Of a stretch of DNA of 64,000 nt, positions 35,438 through 46,292 are shown piece by piece. The notes beneath the pieces were generated by a model, which was given only the letters and a program-made list of their open reading frames with translations, was not told the DNA's origin and searched no databases. The stretch is from Paragorgia papillata. Its lineage: Eukaryota; Cnidaria; Anthozoa; Scleralcyonacea; Coralliidae. The DNA lies in NCBI GenBank assembly GCA_035771165.1, contig JAWNZC010000265.1, positions 390,001-454,000 on the forward strand, read 5' to 3'. The stretch's first letter is position 1. Each line of letters begins with the position of its first letter. The translations under genes were made by a program, and so were the position numbers.

Positions 35438-36973
35438 GTGCATGGGCGTATGCAGAACTGTGAGCTGTGTGTCACGTGGAAACCAACAATGGAATGTTTA
35501 TACACGCAATTAATTCGTAAACCGCAATTTAATCGCAACTATACACTTATGGAGTATCTCTCTGAGTATCATAGCGATAGTTCTTCAACAAATTCTGAAG
35601 CAGAAGAATTGCGTTCTCGTGACAATCGACAAGTGTATCTAGTAACTTATAGCCAGGCAAACACCGAAAAGTTTCCAACCAGGGAATCTTTTGCCAACGC
35701 CGTTGTTGCTTCTTTCTCATGCGGTACCGCCAAAGTAAAACACTGGTGTTGTTCAAAAGAATCACACAAAAGATCTGGGGTTCATTACCACCTGTGCTTG
35801 AAGCTAGACCGAGTTCAACGATGGCTACCTTCGAAGAGATATCTAGGGCAGCATCATGGCATTTCAGTGCATTTTTCCACCGTCCATGCAAATTATTACA
35901 CGGCGTGGAAGTATGTAACGAAAGAAGATAGCACCTTTCAAGAAAGTGATAATCACCCAGATTTGAGAGATAGTAAAGGCCCATCAACAACAAAAGCTCA
36001 TGAAGCCATTCAGAGACGAAGGAATAAGAGAGTGCGCGACAACGAACTTCGAAATAGTGGAGAAGAGCAGTCGGAGGGAGAAATGGGAGAATGCATACAT
36101 GCAAAGGGGCAAAAGAAAGGGGTTTCGAAAAAGCGGAAACGTCTCAGTGCTTTCCAGGTTTCCGAAATTATAATATCTCAAAATCTTCGTGACAGAACAG
36201 CTTTGTTAGCTTTTGCAAATATGCAGAAACGTGAGGGGAAAACTGATTTGGCAGAGTTCATTATCAATCGGGGCAGTAAAGTTGTTAACGAACTATTGAG
36301 TAATGCCTGGGAGATGGCCAACGCAGAAGTCATGCAAAAGCGGAAGGAGAAATCACGCATGGACTTGTTGCGCATTGCATATGCGGAGAAGTGTATTTGT
36401 CAGGAAGAAAGGGAGTGGATGGCTTGTGCTGTAGAACTTTTGGCCAACAATGGAATTTCTGAAGAGGCATTTGTTAACAGTACGAGAGAGCTGCTGGAAA
36501 AGGGAAGAGGAAAATATCGCAATATAATGTTGACGGGGCCGGCAAACTGCGGTAAAACATTTCTCTTAAATCCGTTGAACAAAATTTACGAGACTTTTAC
36601 CAATCCCGCATCCACTAGTTTTGCCTGGGTCGGCGCGGAGAAAGCTGAAATAATTTTTCTCAATGACTTCAGGTGGTCTCCACAGATCATAGCGTGGCAT
36701 GATCTCCTTCTCATGTTAGAAGGTCAGTTAGTGCATTTGCCGGCGCCCAAATCCCACTTCGCTAAAGACGGCGTGTTCGATAGAGATACGCCAATATTTT
36801 GTACCGGCAAGCGGCCTTTGGTTTATGTTCGAAACGGCGGGGTCGATGAACGAGAAACAGAAATGATGGCTGTGCGATGGAAGGTTTTTAACTTCTACCG
36901 ACAGATCCCCTGTAGCGAGCAAAAGGAGATTACTGCTTGTCCTTCCTGTTTTGCGCGTCTTATACTTCAATGA
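35438..36973 (+). CDS. Rep, unit 5, full-length open frame
   Basis: The only copy open through HUH and helicase domains: 511 codons from the ATG at 35438. An extra T at 35497-35499 joins an upstream frame to the Rep frame, so the first 21 or so residues (before LYTQLIRK) are probably not native. The conserved internal Met at 35549 (MEYLSEYHSD) is present in every unit and is the safest start. Motif positions are given under unit 1. The length of about 470 residues from that Met is longer than most CRESS Reps (about 300-400), owing to a basic linker and a long region between the HUH and helicase domains. Confidence 0.88.
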   Translation: MHGRMQNCELCVTWKPTMECLYTQLIRKPQFNRNYTLMEYLSEYHSDSSSTNSEAEELRSRDNRQVYLVTYSQANTEKFPTRESFANAVVASFSCGTAKVKHWCCSKESHKRSGVHYHLCLKLDRVQRWLPSKRYLGQHHGISVHFSTVHANYYTAWKYVTKEDSTFQESDNHPDLRDSKGPSTTKAHEAIQRRRNKRVRDNELRNSGEEQSEGEMGECIHAKGQKKGVSKKRKRLSAFQVSEIIISQNLRDRTALLAFANMQKREGKTDLAEFIINRGSKVVNELLSNAWEMANAEVMQKRKEKSRMDLLRIAYAEKCICQEEREWMACAVELLANNGISEEAFVNSTRELLEKGRGKYRNIMLTGPANCGKTFLLNPLNKIYETFTNPASTSFAWVGAEKAEIIFLNDFRWSPQIIAWHDLLLMLEGQLVHLPAPKSHFAKDGVFDRDTPIFCTGKRPLVYVRNGGVDERETEMMAVRWKVFNFYRQIPCSEQKEITACPSCFARLILQ

Positions 36974-37065
36974 CATTATTAGGTAAACTTAGGCTGTTAG
37001 GCAGAGAAATTGGGGACAAGAACTGGTTTATTTAAACTTAGAGCAATATATGTAATATATTGACG

Positions 37066-37237
37066 CACTTTACCACCCTTCCTGACGGTTTTATCTCACT
37101 TTACCACAGTTTACCATTTTCCAGCATTTAATAAGATTATTTGCTTTGTGTCTTTATTACTGAGCGGTAAAGTGTGGTAAAGTGTGGTAAAGTGTGGTAA
37201 AGTGTAGTTTTTTTAAGTCTATCCACGGTAAAGTGTG
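37066..37237. promoter_or_regulatory. Iteron/hairpin origin candidate, unit 5, one iteron shorter
   Basis: One TTTACCACAC word is missing from the left block, so it has three inverted copies against four to five direct ones. This is the only structural difference I see among the seven origins. Confidence 0.6.
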
Positions 37238-37433
37238 CGCAAGTGAAAGCTCTTTCCCTGTAAAATGATTTACATACACAAATCACTTTCAAATGTTGTA
37301 AGTTCCGTTTTTTACGTCATTTTGTTATAAATATATATCCTATATATATAGGGAAAGACATTGTGCAACTTGACACCACTCATTAACTCAAGATATTTTA
37401 TTGAATATTTCCTTCAAGTGTGTAATGACAATA

Positions 37434-38526
37434 TCAATATTTTATGCGTCTTCCCTTGGAGTTAACGATATCTCTTATTCTCTTAGACATTGAAGAAATA
37501 GTTTTATCTATGTACTCTTTTGATACGGACCAGACATTATATTTTACAGCGTCTGTAAATTGTTCCCAAGTCTGATGCGTGATGTTATTCTCTCGAATTT
37601 GTGCTTGTAAACGTTTCCTCACGATATGAAACATATTTTCAATAGGGTTGATATCAGGGGATCTTGCTGGAATGCCTACCATTGTAGCACCAATTTCTGT
37701 CATGGCATCCTTTGCTTTCTTTGACGTTTGTGATGGGTCCGTTGTCCATTACAAACAACTTTGGCTCATTTGACGTCTTTCCTGCTATCTCAAATAGCGT
37801 TGGGAAGTTTCTTCTCACAAATTGCGCAAAGAAGGACCCGTTCATTTTCTCGTAAGGCTCCGCACATATTACAACCTTTTCCGTAGGCTATTGCAACTAT
37901 TAAATGCAGTCTCTTTCCCCCTGCCAGATCCTTACTTCCTTTTGTTGTGATTGTTAACCCCTCATTCCTTTTGCGCCATATTTTCCCTTTTGGTTTCAAT
38001 GCATCACTCATCGGATTAGCTTTGTAAACGAAAGATACTCCGTCCAAGTAAAAGGCCCACGTCACTTTTCCAATAAGACTCATCTTTTTTTTAACATATT
38101 TCGAGCAAATTTTTGACGTCGTTTGTAGTCTTTTTCTGTCAAAATACCTTTTCTCCTTGTCTGTAAAAATTTGTATCCAAATTTCTGTATGTTGTTCACA
38201 AACGTTCTGTACTTGGCCGCATTAGGAGAAATGCCACTCTCTTGCACTACCTCCATAACAGTAAAATTGGCATGTTCTTTCCTTAACTTTATTATACTTC
38301 GCTTAAGTTTTCTCTTGTCACGCAAACTTAAACATTCAGGCCTGCCACGTTTCCTTTTCCCTTTTGTTTTTGGATCTGTAACTTGCTTTTCTTGTACTGC
38401 TCTCCAAGCACTTGCCTTTGACATATTTGTCTTTCTCCCTATCTCCGCAAACGAATATTTTTTTTCTAGCCAAAGAAATTTTGCCAATGCAAGCTGTTTT
38501 CCGCTCAAATATTGTTTAAAAACCAT
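37434..38526 (-). CDS. Tc1-type transposase, unit 5, several frame breaks
   Basis: Extra bases near 37738 (inside the DNDPSQ codons), 37873, 38056 and in the T-run near 38090 split the frame into four pieces. Catalytic residues remain encoded in separate frames. Confidence 0.8.
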
Positions 38527-38717
38527 ATTGGACGTTTATGTAATTTCACAATAATGGTATCATGACGTCATCTAATCAATTAAAATTAATTTTTTTTTGA
38601 ATTTCGTTAATGTTACACTTTAATTACATGCACCGATTAGTTTGGTAAGCGAAGCGTTACATAATGCGACAAATACAGGGCATTGATCATTCGAGAATGT
38701 ATGAACTGATTTTCAGA

Positions 38718-38720
38718 CAG
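38718..38720. other. Unit junction 5/6, spacer CAG
   Basis: Palindrome with central A. Confidence 0.9.
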
Positions 38721-38966
38721 TCTGAATTGAAAATTACCCAAATGGCGCAATAATGTGAAAGCAAAATCATATTTAACGTTTTCATGGAGAATAATCTTTT
38801 TAAATTTTTATTAATTAATACTCATATATTTTTAAAAACTATTTAGTCGTTAACAAGGTATACGTTTACTTTCATTTTTCACAAATGTTTTATTACTTAT
38901 TCACTAAAATGTGCATGGGCGTATGCAGAACTGTGAGCTGTGTGTCACGTGGAAACCAACAATGGA

Positions 38967-40446
38967 ATGTTATACACGCAATTAATTCGTAAACCGCAAT
39001 TTAATCGCAACTATACACTTATGGAGTATCTCTCTGAGTATCATAGCGATAGTTCTTCAACAAATTCTGAAGCAGAAGAATTGCGTTCTCGTGACAATCG
39101 ACAAGTGTATCTAGTAACTTATAGCCAGGCAAACACCGAAAAGTTTCCAACCAGGGAATCTTTTGCCAACGCCGTTGTTGCTTCTTTCTCATGCGGTACC
39201 GCCAAAGTAAAACACTGGTGTTGTTCAAAAGAATCACACAAAAGATCTGGGGTTCATTACCACCTGTGCTTGAAGCTAGACCGAGTTCAACGATGGCTAC
39301 CTTCGAAGAGATATCTAGGGCAGCATCATGGCATTTCAGTGCATTTTTCCACCGTCCATGCAAATTATTACACGGCGTGGAAGTATGTAACGAAAGAAGA
39401 TAGCACCTTTCAAGAAAGTGATAATCACCCAGATTTGAGAGATAGTAAAGGCCCATCAACAACAAAAGCTCATGAAGCCATTCAGAGACGAAGGAATAAG
39501 AGAGTGCGCGACAACGAACTTCGAAATAGTGGAGAAGAGCAGTCGGAGGGAGAAATGGGAGAATGCATACATGCAAAGGGGCAAAAGAAAGGGGTTTCGA
39601 AAAAGCGGAAACGTCTCAGTGCTTTCCAGGTTTCCGAAATTATAATATCTCAAAATCTTCGTGACAGAACAGCTTTGTTAGCTTTTGCAAATATGCAGAA
39701 ACGTGAGGGGAAAACTGATTTGGCAGAGTTCATTATCAATCGGGGCAGTAAAGTTGTTAACGAACTATTGAGTAATGCCTGGGAGATGGCCAACGCAGAA
39801 GTCATGCAAAAGCGGAAGGAGAAATCACGCATGGACTTGTTGCGCATTGCATATGCGGAGAAGTGTATTTGTCAGGAAGAAAGGGAGTGGATGGCTTGTG
39901 CTGTAGAACTTTTGGCCAACAATGGAATTTCTGAAGAGGCATTTGTTAACAGTACGAGAGAGCTGCTGGAAAAGGGAAGAGGAAAATATCGCAATATAAT
40001 GTTGACGGGGCCGGCAAACTGCGGTAAAACATTTCTCTTAAATCCGTTTGAACAAAATTTACGAGACTTTTACCAATCCCGCATCCACTAGTTTTGCCTG
40101 GGTCGGCGCGGAGAAAGCTGAAATAATTTTTCTCAATGACTTCAGGTGGTCTCCACAGATCATAGCGTGGCATGATCTCCTTCTCATGTTAGAAGGTCAG
40201 TTAGTGCATTTGCCGGCGCCCAAATCCCACTTCGCTAAAGACGGCGTGTTCGATAGAGATACGCCAATATTTTGTACCGGCAAGCGGCCTTTGGTTTATG
40301 TTCGAAACGGCGGGGTCGATGAACGAGAAACAGAAATGATGGCTGTGCGATGGAAGGTTTTTAACTTCTACCGACAGATCCCCTGTAGCGAGCAAAAGGA
40401 GATTACTGCTTGTCCTTCCTGTTTTGCGCGTCTTATACTTCAATGA
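38967..40446 (+). CDS. Rep, unit 6, one frame break after Walker A
   Basis: Open through the HUH domain and Walker A (LTGPANCGKT). An extra T at 40047-40049 shifts the frame seven or so residues later. The remainder (40048-40446) is open to the normal stop. Confidence 0.83.
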
Positions 40447-40538
40447 CATTATTAGGTAAACTTAGGCTGTTAGGCAGAGAAATTGGGGACAAGAACTGGT
40501 TTATTTAAACTTAGAGCAATATATGTAATATATTGACG

Positions 40539-40720
40539 CACTTTACCACCCTTCCTGACGGTTTTATCTCACTTTACCACAGTTTACCACACTTTACCAT
40601 TTTCCAGCATTTAATAAGATTATTTGCTTTGTGTCTTTATTACTGAGCGGTAAAGTGTGGTAAAGTGTGGTAAAGTGTGGTAAAGTGTAGTTTTTTTAAG
40701 TCTATCCACGGTAAAGTGTG
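40539..40720. promoter_or_regulatory. Iteron/hairpin origin candidate, unit 6
   Basis: Same arrangement as unit 1. Confidence 0.6.
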
Positions 40721-40916
40721 CGCAAGTGAAAGCTCTTTCCCTGTAAAATGATTTACATACACAAATCACTTTCAAATGTTGTAAGTTCCGTTTTTTACGT
40801 CATTTTGTTATAAATATATATCCTATATATATAGGGAAAGACATTGTGCAACTTGACACCACTCATTAACTCAAGATATTTTATTGAATATTTCCTTCAA
40901 GTGTGTAATGACAATA

Positions 40917-42005
40917 TCAATATTTTATGCGTCTTCCCTTGGAGTTAACGATATCTCTTATTCTCTTAGACATTGAAGAAATAGTTTTATCTATGTACTC
41001 TTTTGATACGGACCAGACATTATATTTTACAGCGTCTGTAAATTGTTCCCAAGTCTGATGCGTGATGTTATTCTCTCGAATTTGTGCTTGTAAACGTTTC
41101 CTCACGATATGAAACATATTTTCAATAGGGTTGATATCAGGGGATCTTGCTGGAATGCCTACCATTGTAGCACCAATTTCTGTCATGGCATCCTTTGCTT
41201 TCTTTGACGTTTGTGATGGGTCGTTGTCCATTACAAACAACTTTGGCTCATTTGACGTCTTTCCTGCTATCTCAAATAGCGTTGGGAAGTTTCTTCTCAC
41301 AAATTGCGCAAAGAAGGACCCGTTCATTTTCTCGTAAGGCTCCGCACATATTACACCTTTTCCGTAGGCTATTGCAACTATTAAATGCAGTCTCTTTCCC
41401 CCTGCCAGATCCTTACTTCCTTTTGTTGTGATTGTTAACCCCTCATTCCTTTTGCGCCATATTTTCCCTTTTGGTTTCAATGCATCACTCATCGGATTAG
41501 CTTTGTAAACGAAAGATACTCCGTCCAAGTAAAAGGCCACGTCACTTTTCCAATAAGACTCATCTTTTTTTAACATATTTCGAGCAAATTTTTGACGTCG
41601 TTTGTAGTCTTTTTCTGTCAAAATACCTTTTCTCCTTGTCTGTAAAAATTTGTATCCAAATTTCTGTATGTTGTTCACAAACGTTCTGTACTTGGCCGCG
41701 TTAGGAGAAATGCCACTCTCTTGCACTACCTCCATAACAGTAAAATTGGCATGTTCTTTCCTTAACTTTATTATACTTCGCGTAAGTTTTCTCTTGTCAC
41801 GCAAACTTAAACATTCAGGCCTGCCACGTTTCCTTTTCCCTTTTGTTTTTGGATCTGTAACTTGCTTTTCTTGTACTGCTCTCCAAGCACTTGCCTTTGA
41901 CATATTTGTCTTTCTCCCTATCTCCGCAAACGAATATTTTTTTTCTAGCCAAAGAAATTTTGCCAATGCAAGCTGTTTTCCGCTCAAATATTGTTTAAAA
42001 ACCAT
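40917..42005 (-). CDS. Tc1-type DD34E transposase, unit 6, intact
   Basis: Full 362-codon frame from the conserved MVFKQYLS start. An extra T upstream extends the open frame by eight codons to 42029 in this copy only. One substitution (RKLTRS for RKLKRS in the second DNA-binding region) is a rare real difference between units. Confidence 0.92.
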   Translation of the reverse strand: MVFKQYLSGKQLALAKFLWLEKKYSFAEIGRKTNMSKASAWRAVQEKQVTDPKTKGKRKRGRPECLSLRDKRKLTRSIIKLRKEHANFTVMEVVQESGISPNAAKYRTFVNNIQKFGYKFLQTRRKGILTEKDYKRRQKFARNMLKKDESYWKSDVAFYLDGVSFVYKANPMSDALKPKGKIWRKRNEGLTITTKGSKDLAGGKRLHLIVAIAYGKGVICAEPYEKMNGSFFAQFVRRNFPTLFEIAGKTSNEPKLFVMDNDPSQTSKKAKDAMTEIGATMVGIPARSPDINPIENMFHIVRKRLQAQIRENNITHQTWEQFTDAVKYNVWSVSKEYIDKTISSMSKRIRDIVNSKGRRIKY

Positions 42006-42197
42006 ATTGGACGTTTTATGTAATTTCACAATAATGGTATCATGACGTCATCTAATCAATTAAAATTAATTTTTTTTTTGAATTTCGTTAATGTTACACT
42101 TTAATTACATGCACCGATTAGTTTGGTAAGCGAAGCGTACATAATGCGACAAATACAGGGCATTGATCATTCGAGAATGTATGAACTGATTTTCAGA

Positions 42198-42200
42198 CAG
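42198..42200. other. Unit junction 6/7, spacer CAG
   Basis: Palindrome with central A. Confidence 0.9.
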
Positions 42201-42446
42201 TCTGAATTGAAAATTACCCAAATGGCGCAATAATGTGAAAGCAAAATCATATTTAACGTTTTCATGGAGAATAATCTTTTTAAATTTTTATTAATTAATA
42301 CTCATATATTTTTAAAAACTATTTAGTCGTTAACAAGGTATACGTTTACTTTCATTTTTCACAAATGTTTTATTACTTATTCACTAAAATGTGCATGGGC
42401 GTATGCAGAACTGTGAGCTGTGTGTCACGTGGAAACCAACAATGGA

Positions 42447-44441
42447 ATGTTATACACGCAATTAATTCGTAAACCGCAATTTAATCGCAACTATACACTT
42501 ATGGAGTATCTCTCTGAGTATCATAGCGATAGTTCTTCAACAAATTCTGAAGCAGAAGAATTGCGTTCTCGTGACAATCGACAAGTGTATCTACAATCCT
42601 GGACAAAAGTGCTTGGGACACTATGCGAAAATCGGCAAAATCGGCAAAGTGTCCCAACAATTTTGTCCAGGATTGTCTGAAAATGACGAGTTTATGATTT
42701 TTCAATAAAACACAGCTTTTTAACTTTGTAACATTGCAAAATATATACAGTTTAATAAAAGAGCCCCCATCTCTGCTCCCCCTTACCCCCTCAATGGGGA
42801 AGGGATCACTGGAGCAGAGTCTCTGCAGAGTTCCCACCCGCACCGGTACCACCCGCACGAGAGCTCTATTTAATTTACATATTCACCAAACCTTCTATAC
42901 CCCAGAAACAATTTGTTGTTCATGCATGTGGGAGCGTATTTAGGTCATTTTCGAGCAAACTGCGCAGAATCGCCGCCCCCAAATTGTTTTTTTCTTCGAT
43001 TTTGTTTAATTCGTCATTTTCAGACAATCCTGGACAAAAGTGCTTGGGACACTATGCGAAAATCGGCAAAATCGGCAAAGTGTCCCAACAATTTTGTCCA
43101 GGATTGTAGTAACTTATAGCCAGGCAAACACCGAAAAGTTTCCAACCAGGGAATCTTTTGCCAACGCCGTTGTTGCTTCTTTCTCATGCGGTACCGCCAA
43201 AGTAAAACACTGGTGTTGTTCAAAAGAATCACACAAAAGATCTGGGGTTCATTACCACCTGTGCTTGAAGCTAGACCGAGTTCAACGATGGCTACCTTCG
43301 AAGAGATATCTAGGGCAGCATCATGGCATTTCAGTGCATTTTTCCACCGTCCATGCAAATTATTACACGGCGTGGAAGTATGTAACGAAAGAAGATAGCA
43401 CCTTTCAAGAAAGTGATAATCACCCAGATTTGAGAGATAGTAAAGGCCCATCAACAACAAAAGCTCATGAAGCCATTCAGAGACGAAGGAATAAGAGAGT
43501 GCGCGACAACGAACTTCGAAATAGTGGAGAAGAGCAGTCGGAGGGAGAAATGGGAGAATGCATACATGCAAAGGGGCAAAAGAAAGGGGTTTCGAAAAAG
43601 CGGAAACGTCTCAGTGCTTTCCAGGTTTCCGAAATTATAATATCTCAAAATCTTCGTGACAGAACAGCTTTGTTAGCTTTTGCAAATATGCAGAAACGTG
43701 AGGGGAAAACTGATTTGGCAGAGTTCATTATCAATCGGGGCAGTAAAGTTGTTAACGAACTATTGAGTAATGCCTGGGAGATGGCCAACGCAGAAGTCAT
43801 GCAAAAGCGGAAGGAGAAATCACGCATGGACTTGTTGCGCATTGCACATGCGGAGAAGTGTATTTGTCAGGAAGAAAGGGAGTGGATGGCTTGTGCTGTA
43901 GAACTTTTGGCCAACAATGGAATTTCTGAAGAGGCATTTGTTAACAGTACGAGAGAGCTGCTGGAAAAGGGAAGAGGAAAATATCGCAATATAATGTTTG
44001 ACGGGGCCGGCAAACTGCGGTAAAACATTTCTCTTAAATCCGTTGAACAAAATTTACGAGACTTTTACCAATCCCGCATCCACTAGTTTTGCCTGGGTCG
44101 GCGCGGAGAAAGCTGAAATAATTTTTCTCAATGACTTCAGGTGGTCTCCACAGATCATAGCGTGGCATGATCTCCTTCTCATGTTAGAAGGTCAGTTAGT
44201 GCATTTGCCGGCGCCCAAATCCCACTTCGCTAAAGACGGCGTGTTCGATAGAGATACGCCAATATTTTGTACCGGCAAGCGGCCTTTGGTTTATGTTCGA
44301 AACGGCGGGGTCGATGAACGAGAAACAGAAATGATGGCTGTGCGATGGAAGGTTTTTAACTTCTACCGACAGATCCCCTGTAGCGAGCAAAAGGAGATTA
44401 CTGCTTGTCCTTCCTGTTTTGCGCGTCTTATACTTCAATGA
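42447..44441 (+). pseudogene. Rep, unit 7, disrupted by a 513-bp insertion and one frame break
   Basis: The insertion at 42594 falls just before HUH motif I (after RQVYL). Downstream the frame is open from the motif to Walker A, where an extra T at 43997-43999 shifts it. One substitution gives IAHAEKC for IAYAEKC. This copy is the most clearly inactivated Rep in the array. Confidence 0.9.
42594..43106. mobile_element. 513-bp non-autonomous composite element in unit 7 Rep, TA target duplication
   Basis: TA at 42592-42593 and 43107-43108 frames the insert; unoccupied units read GTATCTAGTAAC. It is built as an 82-bp palindrome (42594-42675, CAATCCTGGACAAAA..TTTTGTCCAGGATTG), an inner 349 bp (42676-43024) and the same 82-bp palindrome again (43025-43106). 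The inner part has its own inverted ends, TCTGAAAATGACGA / TCGTCATTTTCAGA. These share TCTGAAAAT with the right end of the array units (read inward). No coding capacity. Confidence 0.92.
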
Positions 44442-44533
44442 CATTATTAGGTAAACTTAGGCTGTTAGGCAGAGAAATTGGGGACAAGAACTGGTTTATT
44501 TAAACTTAGAGCAATATATGTAATATATTGACG

Positions 44534-44715
44534 CACTTTACCACCCTTCCTGACGGTTTTATCTCACTTTACCACAGTTTACCACACTTTACCATTTTCC
44601 AGCATTTAATAAGATTATTTGCTTTGTGTCTTTATTACTGAGCGGTAAAGTGTGGTAAAGTGTGGTAAAGTGTGGTAAAGTGTAGTTTTTTTAAGTCTAT
44701 CCACGGTAAAGTGTG
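44534..44715. promoter_or_regulatory. Iteron/hairpin origin candidate, unit 7
   Basis: Same arrangement as unit 1. Confidence 0.6.
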
Positions 44716-44913
44716 CGCAAGTGAAAGCTCTTTCCCTGTTAAAATGATTTACATACACAAATCACTTTCAAATGTTGTAAGTTCCGTTTTTTACGTCATT
44801 TTGTTATAAATATATATCCTATATATATAGGGAAAAGACATTGTGCAACTTGACACCACTCATTAACTCAAGATATTTTATTGAATATTTCCTTCAAGTG
44901 TGTAATGACAATA

Positions 44914-46005
44914 TCAATATTTTATGCGTCTTCCCTTGGAGTTAACGATATCTCTTATTCTCTTAGACATTGAAGAAATAGTTTTATCTATGTACTCTTT
45001 TGATACGGACCAGACATTATATTTTACAGCGTCTGTAAATTGTTCCCAAGTCTGATGCGTGATGTTATTCTCTCGAATTTGTGCTTGTAAACGTTTCCTC
45101 ACGATATGAAACATATTTTCAATAGGGTTGATATCAGGGGATCTTGCTGGAATGCCTACCATTGTAGCACCAATTTCTGTCATGGCATCCTTTGCTTTCT
45201 TTGACGTTTGTGATGGGTCGTTGTCCATTACAAACAACTTTGGCTCATTTGACGTCTTTCCTGCTATCTCAAATAGCGTTGGGAAGTTTCTTCTCACAAA
45301 TTGCGCAAAGAAGGACCCGTTTCATTTTCTCGTAAGGCTCCGCACATATTACACCTTTTCCGTAGGCTATTGCAACTATTAAATGCAGTCTCTTTCCCCC
45401 TGCCAGATCCTTACTTCCTTTTTGTTGTGATTGTTAACCCCTCATTCCTTTTGCGCCATATTTTCCCTTTTGGTTTCAATGCATCACTCATCGGATTAGC
45501 TTTGTAAACGAAAGATACTCCGTCCAAGTAAAAGGCCACGTCACTTTTCCAATAAGACTCATCTTTTTTTAACATATTTCGAGCAAATTTTTGACGTCGT
45601 TTGTAGTCTTTTTCTGTCAAAATACCTTTTCTCCTTGTCTGTAAAAATTTGTATCCAAATTTCTGTATGTTTGTTCACAAACGTTCTGTACTTGGCCGCG
45701 TTAGGAGAAATGCCACTCTCTTGCACTACCTCCATAACAGTAAAATTGGCATGTTCTTTCCTTAACTTTATTATACTTCGCTTAAGTTTTCTCTTGTCAC
45801 GCAAACTTAAACATTCAGGCCTGCCACGTTTCCTTTTCCCTTTTGTTTTTGGATCTGTAACTTGCTTTTCTTGTACTGCTCTCCAAGCACTTGCCTTTGA
45901 CATATTTGTCTTTCTCCCTATCTCCGCAAACGAATATTTTTTTTCTAGCCAAAGAAATTTTGCCAATGCAAGCTGTTTTCCGCTCAAATATTGTTTAAAA
46001 ACCAT
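44914..46005 (-). CDS. Tc1-type transposase, unit 7, several frame breaks
   Basis: Extra T residues near 45320, 45420 and 45671 break the frame into three main pieces (45297-44914, 45620-45411 and 46005-45559). All catalytic and DNA-binding motifs are still encoded. Confidence 0.8.
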
Positions 46006-46292
46006 ATTGGACGTTTATGTAATTTCACAATAATGGTATCATGACGTCATCTAATCAATTAAAATTAATTTTTTTTTGAATTTCGTTAATGTTACACTTT
46101 AATTACATGCACCGATTAGTTTGGTAAGCGAAGCGTACATAATGCGACAAATACAGGGCATTGATCATTCGAGAATGTATGAACTGATTTTCAGACGTTA
46201 GCGTTATTTTCTTCTGTTTCTTTCTCGTCTGGATACTAGAATTTACTTTTATAATGTTCATCGTCGTCTATTTCATCTATTTTCGCCGCAAG

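Larger units (their letters stand above)
21315..46195. mobile_element. Tandem array of seven Rep-transposase units (~3.48 kb each)
   Basis: Units run 21315-24790, 24794-28278, 28282-31764, 31768-35244, 35248-38717, 38721-42197 and 42201-46195, separated by 3-bp CTG or CAG. Each starts TCTGAATTGAAAATTACCC, ends CTGATTTTCAGA, and carries a plus-strand Rep gene, an iteron/hairpin region, and a convergent minus-strand Tc1-type transposase gene. Unit-to-unit differences are very few substitutions plus many one-base insertions in homopolymers. Unit 7 also holds a 513-bp insertion. The left edge abuts module P1; the right edge runs directly into unrelated DNA with no such module. Confidence 0.95.

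Noticed and set aside
24791..42200. The CTG/CAG spacers as footprints left by excision of the P palindrome
   Set aside because: P ends in CAA/TTG, whose overhangs would not give C(A/T)G. Ends of the units themselves (CAG..CTG) fit the observed junctions better.
21315..46195. Helitron or Replitron interpretation of the Rep protein
   Set aside because: Helitron proteins carry a Pif1-type helicase and two catalytic Tyr; Replitrons lack an SF3 helicase. Here there is a single YVTKED Tyr motif and an SF3-type Walker A with B' region.
21315..46195. Integrated bacterial plasmid or contamination
   Set aside because: Genes lack ribosome binding sites and operon layout, the transposase is of animal Tc1 type with an AT-hook, AATAAA follows it, and the flanks are continuous with a spliced animal gene region.
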